Positions 1 to 6,007 of a stretch of 13,308 nt of DNA are shown piece after piece; position 1 is the stretch's first letter; each line of letters starts with the position of its first letter. The stretch spans positions 1 through 13,308 of the forward strand of contig NVTJ01000145.1 of NCBI GenBank assembly GCA_002401545.1. Direction: 5' to 3'. The position numbers and the translations under genes are program-made. A model generated the notes under the pieces. It was not told the DNA's origin and ran no database searches. It saw only the letters and a program-made list of their open reading frames with translations. This stretch comes from Alphaproteobacteria bacterium. Lineage in GTDB: Bacteria; Pseudomonadota; Alphaproteobacteria; Sphingomonadales; Emcibacteraceae.

Positions 1-10
1 TAATAAGAAA

Positions 11-34
11 AACCACAAAAACTCCGCCCGGCGG
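11..34 (-). terminator. Weak candidate terminator after the small exported-protein gene
   Basis: Read on the minus strand, a short GC hairpin (CCGC, loop CGG, GCGG at 34-24) is followed by AG and a T run, then a second T run past a GTGG. It lies about 50 bases beyond the stop codon of the minus-strand gene ending at 83. The stem has only 4 pairs, so this is a weak call. I see nothing else in positions 1-82. Confidence 0.25.
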
Positions 35-82
35 GACATAAAGACTGGCCTGCAAGCCCGTTATATGAAATTATAAAATAAA

Positions 83-334
83 TCAGACCTTACGCAGAGG
101 TCTCTCCATATCAAGAACAAGTCCGTTTTCGGTCTTTACTTCTTTCAATATTTCAGCACGCGCCCCGCCCTGGAAACTTCCTGTGAGTGACGCGACCAAA
201 TGTGTTGCATCAATGGCATTGGCCATGCCAGTACCACCAAGCATCATACATTGTGATTGTGCGGCATAGGTGTTGTTACTTATTGTGCTTAAAATGGCGA
301 GCGAAAAGGTCAGAGTTGTAAGCAGGTTTTTCAT
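83..334 (-). CDS. Small exported protein of unknown function (83 aa)
   Basis: I do not recognise this protein with certainty. The chosen start is the ATG at 334, because AGGAGA lies 7 bases upstream of it; an upstream in-frame ATG at 358 sits in the loop of a hairpin and lacks such a site. From this start the protein begins MKNLLTTLTF and has a typical signal peptide: a lysine, a hydrophobic core, and an Ala-rich end near residues 22-25 (NTYAA). The mature part is only about 60 residues, contains one Cys, and holds a Gly-rich GGTGMANAIDATH stretch followed by SLTGSFQGGARAEI. It ends abruptly in RPLRKV, which gives the impression of a protein cut short compared with longer relatives that I half remember; this is not verified. 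It lies 55 bases downstream of the tandem YdhR-like gene on the same strand, so both probably share the TetR-controlled transcript. Confidence 0.6.
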   Translation of the reverse strand: MKNLLTTLTFSLAILSTISNNTYAAQSQCMMLGGTGMANAIDATHLVASLTGSFQGGARAEILKEVKTENGLVLDMERPLRKV

Positions 335-349
335 GATAGTATCTCCTAT

Positions 350-370
350 TTTGGACATCGGTTGTCCAAA
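350..370 (-). repeat. Intercistronic hairpin just upstream of a Shine-Dalgarno
   Basis: TTTGGACA (350-357) and TGTCCAAA (363-370) are perfect 8-base inverted arms around a 5-base loop. On the minus-strand mRNA the hairpin lies between the YdhR-like gene and the small exported-protein gene and ends only about 4 bases before the AGGAGA ribosome site. No U-run follows, so it is unlikely to be a terminator. An mRNA-stabilising or translation-tuning element, or a protein-binding dyad, are possible readings. Confidence 0.6.
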
Positions 371-389
371 GTGTTTAGAAAAGTTTGGT

Positions 390-1019
390 TTAATTAAAAA
401 ATGGTGAGTTCATATCCCGACTGGCATCTTCAACCACAGATGCATCAAATACGCGTGTGGTAAAGGCGGCATTTAACTGCGCGGCTTCGGTAGGAAAATA
501 ATCAATGGCAAATGTCTTGGCATTTTCGATGGTGTCAAAAGCATAGAGGCCACCGACTGTATTGGTGTGCAGTCCGCTGAGCCATGTTTTGGCGAGAAAG
601 CCGGGCTGCTGCCTTAAAACAGGATTCAGATCTGCCCACGGGGCGTTGTTAAACGGGATATTCAACTGTAGCTCTGTGTAAATAAATGCGCCGGGTTTCT
701 GGTTGATTTTTGCGCCAAAATGAACGGAGTTCATATCTTTACTGGCGTCTTCAACTATTTCGGCATTAAAAATTCGGGTAGTATGGGCAGCATCTATTCC
801 TCTTGCTTCCGCGGGGAAATAGCCGGTTACAAATTTTTGAGCATCTTCAATGCTGTCGAATGTGTACAGGCCACCCACTGAATTATTTCCAATGCCGGAC
901 AGCCATGTTTTATTCAGAAAGCCCGGCTGTTGTTTGATGGCTCGATTGATTTCTTTCCACGGGGCATCATGGAAAGGAAGTGAAATTTGTACTTCTGTAT
1001 AGACGAATGCTTTGGTCAT
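390..1019 (-). CDS. Tandem-domain YdhR-like (dimeric alpha/beta barrel) protein, putative monooxygenase family
   Basis: The protein has 209 residues and consists of two copies of one roughly 97-residue domain, at residues 4-100 and 111-207, joined by a short linker rich in Lys, Gln and Gly. Each copy carries the same landmarks: YTE(V/L)Q, a PF..APW segment, QQPGF, KTWLSG, VGGLY.FD.IE.A, YFP.EA, TTR.F and VVEDAS.DMNS-like endings. By hand count about 57 of 97 aligned positions are identical between copies. The pattern resembles the YdhR/ABM-like ferredoxin-fold family, whose single-domain members form dimers; here both halves of a dimer appear fused in one chain. YdhR has been proposed to be a monooxygenase, but its substrate is not settled, so no reaction is assigned. 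There is no signal peptide, so it should be cytoplasmic. AAGGA lies about 7 bases before the ATG. It is divergent from the TetR gene, and its promoter is covered by TetR-type palindromes, so TetR repression is likely. Confidence 0.75.
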   Translation of the reverse strand: MTKAFVYTEVQISLPFHDAPWKEINRAIKQQPGFLNKTWLSGIGNNSVGGLYTFDSIEDAQKFVTGYFPAEARGIDAAHTTRIFNAEIVEDASKDMNSVHFGAKINQKPGAFIYTELQLNIPFNNAPWADLNPVLRQQPGFLAKTWLSGLHTNTVGGLYAFDTIENAKTFAIDYFPTEAAQLNAAFTTRVFDASVVEDASRDMNSPFFN

Positions 1020-1052
1020 GGTTTTATCCTTGGTTTGTTGCCTATAGCGGCG

Positions 1053-1081
1053 TTGACTTTTATATGGTTACTGTATATAAC
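1053..1081 (+). promoter_or_regulatory. Candidate promoter for the TetR gene
   Basis: TTGACT (1053-1058) and TATAAC (1076-1081) are separated by 17 bases. The -10 box overlaps the first palindrome (1077-1090), so the repressor would block its own promoter. A second possibility is the perfect TATAAT at 1132-1137, which has a poor -35 and overlaps the third palindrome. Either choice implies autoregulation. Confidence 0.5.
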
Positions 1082-1090
1082 GATCGCTAT
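1077..1090. promoter_or_regulatory. TetR operator palindrome 1
   Basis: ATAACGATCGCTAT is a 14-bp near-perfect palindrome differing from the consensus ATAACGATCGTTAT at one base. It overlaps the -10 of the plus-strand candidate promoter. The repetition of the motif three times in 70 bases beside a TetR gene is the basis for calling it an operator. Confidence 0.75.
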
Positions 1091-1095
1091 AAAAG

Positions 1096-1124
1096 TGAAT
1101 AATATAACGACCGTTATTTGTCAA
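1096..1124 (-). promoter_or_regulatory. Candidate promoter for the YdhR-like gene
   Basis: On the minus strand a perfect TTGACA (1124-1119) is followed after 17 bases by TATTCA (1101-1096). Palindrome 2 (1104-1117) fits wholly inside the spacer, a classical position for repression. The predicted transcript has a leader of about 70 bases before the ATG at 1019. Confidence 0.6.
1104..1117. promoter_or_regulatory. TetR operator palindrome 2
   Basis: ATAACGACCGTTAT is palindromic except for the two central bases. It lies 27 bases from palindrome 1 (start to start) and exactly between the -35 and -10 of the minus-strand promoter. Confidence 0.8.
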
Positions 1125-1132
1125 CTAAAAAT

Positions 1133-1146
1133 ATAATGATCGTTAT
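1133..1146. promoter_or_regulatory. TetR operator palindrome 3
   Basis: ATAATGATCGTTAT matches the consensus at 13 of 14 positions. It begins 29 bases after palindrome 2, overlaps a perfect TATAAT (1132-1137), and ends 5 bases before the GGAG ribosome site of the TetR gene. Confidence 0.75.
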
Positions 1147-1161
1147 TTAATGGAGATTATT

Positions 1162-1752
1162 ATGACAAAACAAGCTGTTAATAAAAAAGAAGAAACACGG
1201 AAACGTATGGTAGAAGCCGCGGGGAAAAGCTTTCGACAGTTTGGATTCGCGGGAATCGGTGTTGATGGCATAGCAAAAGCGGCGGGAGTCACGTCGGGGG
1301 CTTTTTATGCTCATTTAGGCTCAAAGGATGCCGCTTTCCATATGGCCGTTGCCGCTGGACTTGATGAAGTGATTGCTGCCGTACCGGAATTCCAGAAAGT
1401 ATATGGTTCTGACTGGGTCATGGCCTTTGCAGACTATTATCTTGGGCATGGCCACCGTGAAGATCTGGCAAGCGGTTGTGCCATGACCACATTGACGCCG
1501 GAAGTGGTAAGAGCCGGTGAAGATCAGCAGGCATCTTACGAAGCCAAAATGACTATAATTGCGGGTCTCGTCGCCGAAGGGTTGGCGGGCGAGCCAGAAG
1601 AAGACCGACGGACAAGAGCATGGGGGATGCTGTCTGTTCTCATCGGAGGATTAAATGTCGCCCGCGCCATGAACAGCGCGACTGTAACAGAAGAAATTGC
1701 AGATGCCGTTATGAAGGCCGCCGCTCAGGTCGCCGGTCCAACGGTAAAATAA
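1162..1752 (+). CDS. TetR/AcrR-family transcriptional repressor
   Basis: The product is a DNA-binding repressor of 196 residues, the usual TetR length. The start at 1162 is chosen because GGAG (1152-1155) sits 6 bases upstream; the in-frame ATG at 1150 would place this site inside the gene. The N-terminal domain shows the TetR pattern: a first helix with ETRKRMVEAAGKSFRQFGF (residues 11-29), then GIGVDGIAKAAGVTSGAFYAHLGSK (31-55) containing the helix-turn-helix and the typical F-Y-H/F-x-SK end. The remaining 140 residues are the variable ligand and dimer domain. They contain the only cysteine, C106, in SGCAMTTLTPEV, a region conserved in several stress-sensing TetR subgroups; a redox or electrophile role is conjecture. 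It is divergent from the YdhR-like gene and faces three operator palindromes, so it should control both itself and that operon. The ligand is unknown. Confidence 0.9.
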   Translation: MTKQAVNKKEETRKRMVEAAGKSFRQFGFAGIGVDGIAKAAGVTSGAFYAHLGSKDAAFHMAVAAGLDEVIAAVPEFQKVYGSDWVMAFADYYLGHGHREDLASGCAMTTLTPEVVRAGEDQQASYEAKMTIIAGLVAEGLAGEPEEDRRTRAWGMLSVLIGGLNVARAMNSATVTEEIADAVMKAAAQVAGPTVK

Positions 1753-1754
1753 TA

Positions 1755-1778
1755 TGTCCCGCCTAACTCAATGGGACA
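1755..1778. repeat. Inverted repeat between convergent genes
   Basis: TGTCCC (1755-1760) and GGGACA (1773-1778) flank a 12-base loop and span the gap between the convergent stops of the TetR gene (1752) and the symporter gene (1768). It may act as a two-way terminator, but no T runs adjoin it, so the role is uncertain. Confidence 0.3.
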
Positions 1779-3552
1779 GATGATGGTGGTATGAGGCACC
1801 GGCTCCTTTGGGGATGCGGATGTTTTCTACCATGTCCTGCACGTGGTTCGGCGGGGCAGCTGTCACGCGGCTAACCCCATAAGCCACAATGAAATTCACG
1901 ATCATGCCAAGCGTTCCAATGCCTTCCGGTGAAATGCCCAGCAGCCAGTGGTCGGCATTATTATCACCGGGGTTTATGAACTTGAAATAGATGATATAGG
2001 CTGAGGTAAAGGCGATCCCCGTGATCATGCCACTGATGGCGCCCTCTTTATTCATACGTTTATAGAATATGCCCATGATGATGACCGGAAAAAAGGACGA
2101 GGCGGCAAGACCAAAAGCAAAGGCCACCACCTGTGCCACAAATCCCGGCGGATTGATGCCAAAATATCCGGCGATGGCAATGGCGATGGCCGCCGCCATG
2201 CGGGCAAACATCAATTCCTGCTTGTCTGAAATGTCGGGCAGGAGAATTTTCTTGAACAGATCATGGGATATGGAGGTCGATATGACCAGCAACAGCCCCG
2301 CCGCCGTGGACAGCGCCGCCGCCAGACCACCAGCGGCCACCAAAGCGATCACCCAATTGGGCAGACCGCCAATTTCCGGGTTGGCCAGCACAATGATATC
2401 CCGGTCAATGTAAAGCTCGTTTTCCCCCGCTGTTGGCGTGTTATGGAGCAGCCGTTGGCCATATTCCCCCCGCGCTTCGGAGAAGTCGGGCTTGCCGTCA
2501 AAGGCTTTGCCGGCCACATACTGAATTTTACCATCGCCATTCTTGTCAACCCAGCCGATCAGGTTACTGTCTTCCCAGTTTTTAAACCATTCCGGTGTCG
2601 CGCCATATTCTGCATTGCTCACTGTATTGATCAGGTTTACCCGGGCGAAGGAGGCGATGGCCGGGGCGGTGGTATAGAGGATTGCTATGAGTATGAGGGC
2701 ATAACCTGCTGATATTCTGGCATCTTTAACTTTCGGTACGGTAAAGAAACGAATTATCACATGAGGCAGACCCGCCGTACCCACCATCAGGGCGGCGGTG
2801 ATGAAGAACATATCTATGGTCGATTTTGTACCGTCTGTATAGGTATTGAAGCCAAGCTGCTGGCTCAGGCCATCCAGCTTGTCCAGCAGGTAAATACCGG
2901 AACCGTCATTCAATGTGCTGCCAAATCCCAACTGCGGGACCGGGTTCCCGGTCATCATTATGGAAATGTAGATCGCCGGAACCATGAAGGCAAAGATCAG
3001 CACGCAATATTGCGCCACCTGAGTATAGGTAATGCCTTTCATGCCGCCAAGCACCGCATAGAAGAATACAACTGTCATGCCAATCAGAACGCCGGTTTCA
3101 ATTTCCACTTCCAGAAAGCGGGAAAAGACGATGCCGACGCCGCGCATCTGTCCGGCCACATAGGTGAAAGAGATAAAGATCGCGCAGACCACGGCCACCA
3201 GCCGCGCCGTATCGGAATAATATCGGTCGCCCACAAAGTCAGGCACGGTGAATTTGCCAAATTTTCTTAAGTAAGGTGCCAGGCAAAGGGCGAGCAGCAC
3301 ATAACCGCCGGTCCAGCCCATCAGATACATGCCACCGTCCCGGCCCATGAAGCTGATCAGTCCGGCCATGGAAATAAATGACGCCGCCGACATCCAGTCC
3401 GCCGCCGTGGCCATGCCATTGGCCAGCGGGTGAACATTGCCGCCTGCCACATAAAATTCATCGGTGGAGCCGGCCCGCGACCAGATGGCAATGCCAATAT
3501 AAAGCGCAAAAGTCAGCCCGACGATAATATAGGTTAAGGTCTGCACATCCAT
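1768..3552 (-). CDS. Sodium:solute symporter large subunit, VC_2705-type (ActP-like SSS family)
   Basis: This 594-residue integral membrane protein belongs to the sodium:solute symporter (SLC5-like) family, in the subclass paired with a DUF4212 small subunit. Typical features are the first helix (5-24), the DEFYVAGGNVHPLANGMATAAD region (31-52) with the TM1 break, WMSAASFISMAG (53-64), GMKGITYTQVAQYCVL (170-185), GLPHVIIRFFTVP (261-273), and the Na+-site helix around GGLAAALSTAAGLLLVIS (408-425). A large soluble loop (about 310-390) holds an EF-hand-like DKNGDGKI (336-343). It resembles acetate permease ActP, so a monocarboxylate substrate is plausible but not shown. Its ATG shares one base with the stop of the upstream pentapeptide gene (TAATG) and has only a weak ribosome site, so translation is probably coupled. 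The C-terminus is His-rich (SYHHHLSH). The small subunit is encoded at 5045-5401. Confidence 0.9.
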   Translation of the reverse strand: MDVQTLTYIIVGLTFALYIGIAIWSRAGSTDEFYVAGGNVHPLANGMATAADWMSAASFISMAGLISFMGRDGGMYLMGWTGGYVLLALCLAPYLRKFGKFTVPDFVGDRYYSDTARLVAVVCAIFISFTYVAGQMRGVGIVFSRFLEVEIETGVLIGMTVVFFYAVLGGMKGITYTQVAQYCVLIFAFMVPAIYISIMMTGNPVPQLGFGSTLNDGSGIYLLDKLDGLSQQLGFNTYTDGTKSTIDMFFITAALMVGTAGLPHVIIRFFTVPKVKDARISAGYALILIAILYTTAPAIASFARVNLINTVSNAEYGATPEWFKNWEDSNLIGWVDKNGDGKIQYVAGKAFDGKPDFSEARGEYGQRLLHNTPTAGENELYIDRDIIVLANPEIGGLPNWVIALVAAGGLAAALSTAAGLLLVISTSISHDLFKKILLPDISDKQELMFARMAAAIAIAIAGYFGINPPGFVAQVVAFAFGLAASSFFPVIIMGIFYKRMNKEGAISGMITGIAFTSAYIIYFKFINPGDNNADHWLLGISPEGIGTLGMIVNFIVAYGVSRVTAAPPNHVQDMVENIRIPKGAGASYHHHLSH

Positions 3553-5048
3553 TATTCTTCTACTTTCTCATTTACATGGCGCAGCCCGAGTGCGCGTAGG
3601 TTTTTGCATGCTTCGTCTGGGTTAATAATATTTCTTGATTTGTCTTCAATACCAAATTGTGTTTCGTCGTCATAAACGGAACCCTCAAAATTTGTGTTTC
3701 CATTGACATGCAAACCCCTCAAATCAGCACCCTCAAAATTAGCCATATTCACAATCGCGTCCATGAAAAAAGCTCGGTTGAGATTAGCGCCTTCAAAGTG
3801 AGTGAAGTTGAGAATTGCACCTGTAAAATCGGCCCACGCAAGGCTTGCACCTTCTAGATGGGCTTTATAGAGGGTCGATCTAGGGAAAAAGGCGTGCCCC
3901 AAATCCGCGCCTTCTAAATGAGCATCTATGAGAGTTGCTTCATGTAGACGAGCGTCTCTGAGGTTAGCTCCTTCAAGATAGGCATAAGTGAGGTCCGCTT
4001 TTTCAAGATGAGCCCACTGTAGGTCCACGCCTTCAAGGTGAGCCTTCTGGAGTTTTGCGCCCCGTAAATTCACTCCGGCCAAGTTTTGCCCCGCCAGTAC
4101 AATTGAATTCGGGAAATTGATACCGGGAATTTGCAATTCTGCTAATGGAAAACCAGAGCTAAGAATCTCCTTCCAATCCTCGGCCAGAATTTGCCTTTCC
4201 GCCTGTTGCAAAGGACCAGGAACTTCTTCGTACCATTTTTTATTAGGTTCTTCTATTGTGGTTAGGTTCATTGTTTGTGTGATATTGTAGTTTTTCTTTT
4301 CATTTTCCAATCGTTTGCTATTCAAATGTTTTAGCCAATGGGTTGTTTGGTCATGGCCCATATTAATGGCGGAGGCAGATAGCTGGGCGCGAAAAAGTTC
4401 ATAGGCAGGTCGGCGGAAACTTTCGCCGTGATCTCCACGTAAAAAGGCGCGCAATTGATGGAGGGCGGCAATTTGCAAGGTAAGTTTCAGTTCCGGTTTG
4501 AAATTACCCTCAATCGCCCCAGCAGCTCGCATTTGAGTTTCCTGAAAATCTTTCAGGTTGGTGTCTTTTCTTTTGTTTTTCAAATCCGCACGTACATTAT
4601 GGTCGCGCCAATACCAAAGCAAAAATAATATTGGGGTGGCCAGTAATAGAAATAGTTGGGTGCCAATTTGTTTCCATTGGGAAGGGTCGGCTATAATTTT
4701 TTCTATTTCTGTTTGGAATTTTTCAAAATTTTCTATGCTATTGATGCCGCCTAACCAATAAAAAATAATGAATAGTGTCATAGCTGCCATGATGAGCAAT
4801 GTGAGGGGTCTAAACTGGTATAGCATTTTAAAAAAAGATAATATGGCAGCGCAGAATAGCGAGAAAGCAAAGCGGCCTAACCATTTGGCCCATTGCCAAA
4901 ACCCTTCTGTTTCTTCCTTACCAAGTTCAGGAAGAAACATTTGCAAGCCGACCCGAAATAATGGCCTAATTTTTACGACAAAATACAGCCAGATTTTAAA
5001 TCGTATGCGCTTCAGCCAACGTATGAATTTTTCACGCAGTCCTGTCAT
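3552..5048 (-). CDS. Membrane-anchored pentapeptide-repeat protein inside the symporter operon
   Basis: The protein has 498 residues. The N-terminus is basic (MTGLREKFIRWLKRIRFKIW), followed by three likely membrane helices at about 57-78, 79-101 and 127-147. A soluble segment follows with IAALHQLRAFLRGDHGESFRRPAYE (193-217), a motif that I associate with membrane-tethered pentapeptide proteins. Residues about 316-460 form a pentapeptide-repeat domain of roughly 28 five-residue units with the A(D/N)Lxx pattern, expected to fold as a right-handed quadrilateral beta-helix; a 10-residue super-period with xLEGA(D/N)L is evident. The repeat face is probably cytoplasmic, but topology was not computed. 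It overlaps the DUF4212 gene by 4 bases (ATGA, with GAGGG about 5 bases before the ATG) and the large symporter gene by 1 base. The first half of the gene is very AT-rich (about 28-30% GC in sampled 60-base lines) compared with about 60% in a sampled line of the symporter gene, suggesting separate ancestry. Function is unknown; modulation or scaffolding of the symporter is an inference from position. Confidence 0.85.
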   Translation of the reverse strand: MTGLREKFIRWLKRIRFKIWLYFVVKIRPLFRVGLQMFLPELGKEETEGFWQWAKWLGRFAFSLFCAAILSFFKMLYQFRPLTLLIMAAMTLFIIFYWLGGINSIENFEKFQTEIEKIIADPSQWKQIGTQLFLLLATPILFLLWYWRDHNVRADLKNKRKDTNLKDFQETQMRAAGAIEGNFKPELKLTLQIAALHQLRAFLRGDHGESFRRPAYELFRAQLSASAINMGHDQTTHWLKHLNSKRLENEKKNYNITQTMNLTTIEEPNKKWYEEVPGPLQQAERQILAEDWKEILSSGFPLAELQIPGINFPNSIVLAGQNLAGVNLRGAKLQKAHLEGVDLQWAHLEKADLTYAYLEGANLRDARLHEATLIDAHLEGADLGHAFFPRSTLYKAHLEGASLAWADFTGAILNFTHFEGANLNRAFFMDAIVNMANFEGADLRGLHVNGNTNFEGSVYDDETQFGIEDKSRNIINPDEACKNLRALGLRHVNEKVEE

Positions 5049-5401
5049 CTTTCCCTCTTTTCATCATGTTCGGAAATGCTGTCGATGAAGCTTTCATCAT
5101 GACGGTAGTAATCGTCATCCTCCACATAATCGTCTGCGTCCTCATCGACGCCGTATTTATGGTCCAACCTGTTCATTTTATGGACATAGATGAAGATGAG
5201 CACCACAAAGACATAGATTGATCCCTGCTGCGCCATCCAGAAGCCGAATTTGAAACCAAACAGGCGGAATTTATCAAGCTCATCCACGAACAGGATACCC
5301 ATGCCAAATGAGACAATGAACCAGACCACAAGCAGGATCAGCATCAGACGGATATTTTCCCGCCAATAGGCCTTCGCGTTGTCTTCCTGTGAAATACCCA
5401 T
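5045..5401 (-). CDS. DUF4212 symporter small subunit with acidic C-terminal extension
   Basis: This 118-residue protein has the form of the small subunit of the VC_2705-type sodium:solute symporter. Helix 1 spans about 19-38 (LMLILLVVWFIVSFGMGILF) and helix 2 about 54-74. Family landmarks are YWRENIRLM (12-20), FWMAQQGSIYVFVVLIFIYV (54-73) and MNRLDHKYGV (76-85). Family members usually stop soon after this; here about 33 more residues follow, very acidic and tyrosine-rich (DEDADDYVEDDDYYRHDE), ending with a basic EKRER. The gene is first in a three-gene operon and overlaps the pentapeptide gene by ATGA. AAGGG precedes the ATG by about 7 bases. A TATAAC (5425-5420, minus strand) may be the -10 of the operon promoter, but its -35 is poor. 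Confidence 0.85.
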   Translation of the reverse strand: MGISQEDNAKAYWRENIRLMLILLVVWFIVSFGMGILFVDELDKFRLFGFKFGFWMAQQGSIYVFVVLIFIYVHKMNRLDHKYGVDEDADDYVEDDDYYRHDESFIDSISEHDEKRER

Positions 5402-5451
5402 GAACTCGCCCTTACTTTTGTTATAAAAACACTAGCAAAGGTTCGTGGCCG

Positions 5452-5480
5452 TTGACAACTAAAATAAACTATGACTTAAC
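5452..5480 (+). promoter_or_regulatory. Candidate promoter for the methionine sulfoxide reductase gene
   Basis: A perfect TTGACA (5452-5457) is followed after 17 bases by CTTAAC (5475-5480), a weak -10. The start codons at 5484 and 5487 lie right where transcription would begin, and no Shine-Dalgarno is visible, so a leaderless mRNA is possible. The -10 is poor enough that another promoter may be used. Confidence 0.35.
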
Positions 5481-5483
5481 CTG

Positions 5484-5960
5484 ATGATGGATAAAAAACA
5501 AATATATAGTGAAGTGGCAGAGCAGATCACAGCCGTGACCGAGGGTGAGGAAAACTTCATCGCCCGCATGGCAACGGTGTCCTGCCTGTTATCGGAAGCC
5601 TTCGACGATTTTTTCTGGACCGGCTTTTATATAGTGGACGGCAAAGAATTAGTTGTTGGTCCCTATCAGGGGTCACTGGGATGCCTGCGCATTGCTTACG
5701 GTCGCGGCGTTTGCGGTACGGCGGCGGCAACGGGGCAGACGCAGATTGTTGATAATGTCCATGACTTTCCCGGTCATATCGCCTGTGACAGCCGCAGTGT
5801 ATCCGAGATCGTGGTCCCGGTTTTTAATCAGGATAATGACCTGATTGCCGTGCTGGATGTGGATAGTGAAAGCAAAGCAACTTTTGATGAAACCGACAGG
5901 CGGTATCTGGAACAAATCGTCGGGGATATTTTTGCCCGTTGCACTATCAGCCCGAATTAG
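5484..5960 (+). CDS. msrC: Free methionine-(R)-sulfoxide reductase (GAF domain)
   Basis: This 158-residue cytosolic enzyme reduces free methionine-R-sulfoxide to methionine, using thioredoxin as electron donor in known family members. It is a single GAF domain with the strong family signature GPYQGSLGCLRIAYGRGVCGTAA (59-81) and DFPGHIACDSRSVSEIVVPV (94-113). The three cysteines C67, C77 and C101 have the same 10 and 24 residue spacing as the catalytic and resolving cysteines of the E. coli enzyme, and LDVDSE (124-129) is also conserved. Length matches the family. The start is either of two adjacent ATGs (5484 or 5487); neither has a clear ribosome site. It is followed after 47 bases by the ettA gene and may be co-transcribed with it. 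The gene is divergent from the symporter operon. Confidence 0.93.
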   Translation: MMDKKQIYSEVAEQITAVTEGEENFIARMATVSCLLSEAFDDFFWTGFYIVDGKELVVGPYQGSLGCLRIAYGRGVCGTAAATGQTQIVDNVHDFPGHIACDSRSVSEIVVPVFNQDNDLIAVLDVDSESKATFDETDRRYLEQIVGDIFARCTISPN

Positions 5961-6007
5961 GTAATAAAGGGCAGATTTATCAATCTTTTTAAAAGTGAAA
6001 AATAATA

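Noticed and set aside
26..37. Repeat-like GC cluster near the left edge as a possible mobile-element end
   Set aside because: There is no matching inverted end, target duplication or transposase in the window; it reads better as a weak terminator hairpin.
1150..1161. Upstream ATG giving a TetR protein four residues longer
   Set aside because: The GGAG ribosome site would lie inside the gene, and the start at 1162 is correctly spaced from it.
2263..2712. Plus-strand open frames opposite the large symporter gene (also 2069-2413 and 2761-3270)
   Set aside because: They are low-complexity, Arg/Gln/His-rich products antisense to a well-recognised membrane protein.
3665..4100. Short spaced repeats in the pentapeptide gene as a possible CRISPR-like array
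   Set aside because: The repeats are in frame and fully explained by the pentapeptide code; no constant repeat with unique spacers is present.
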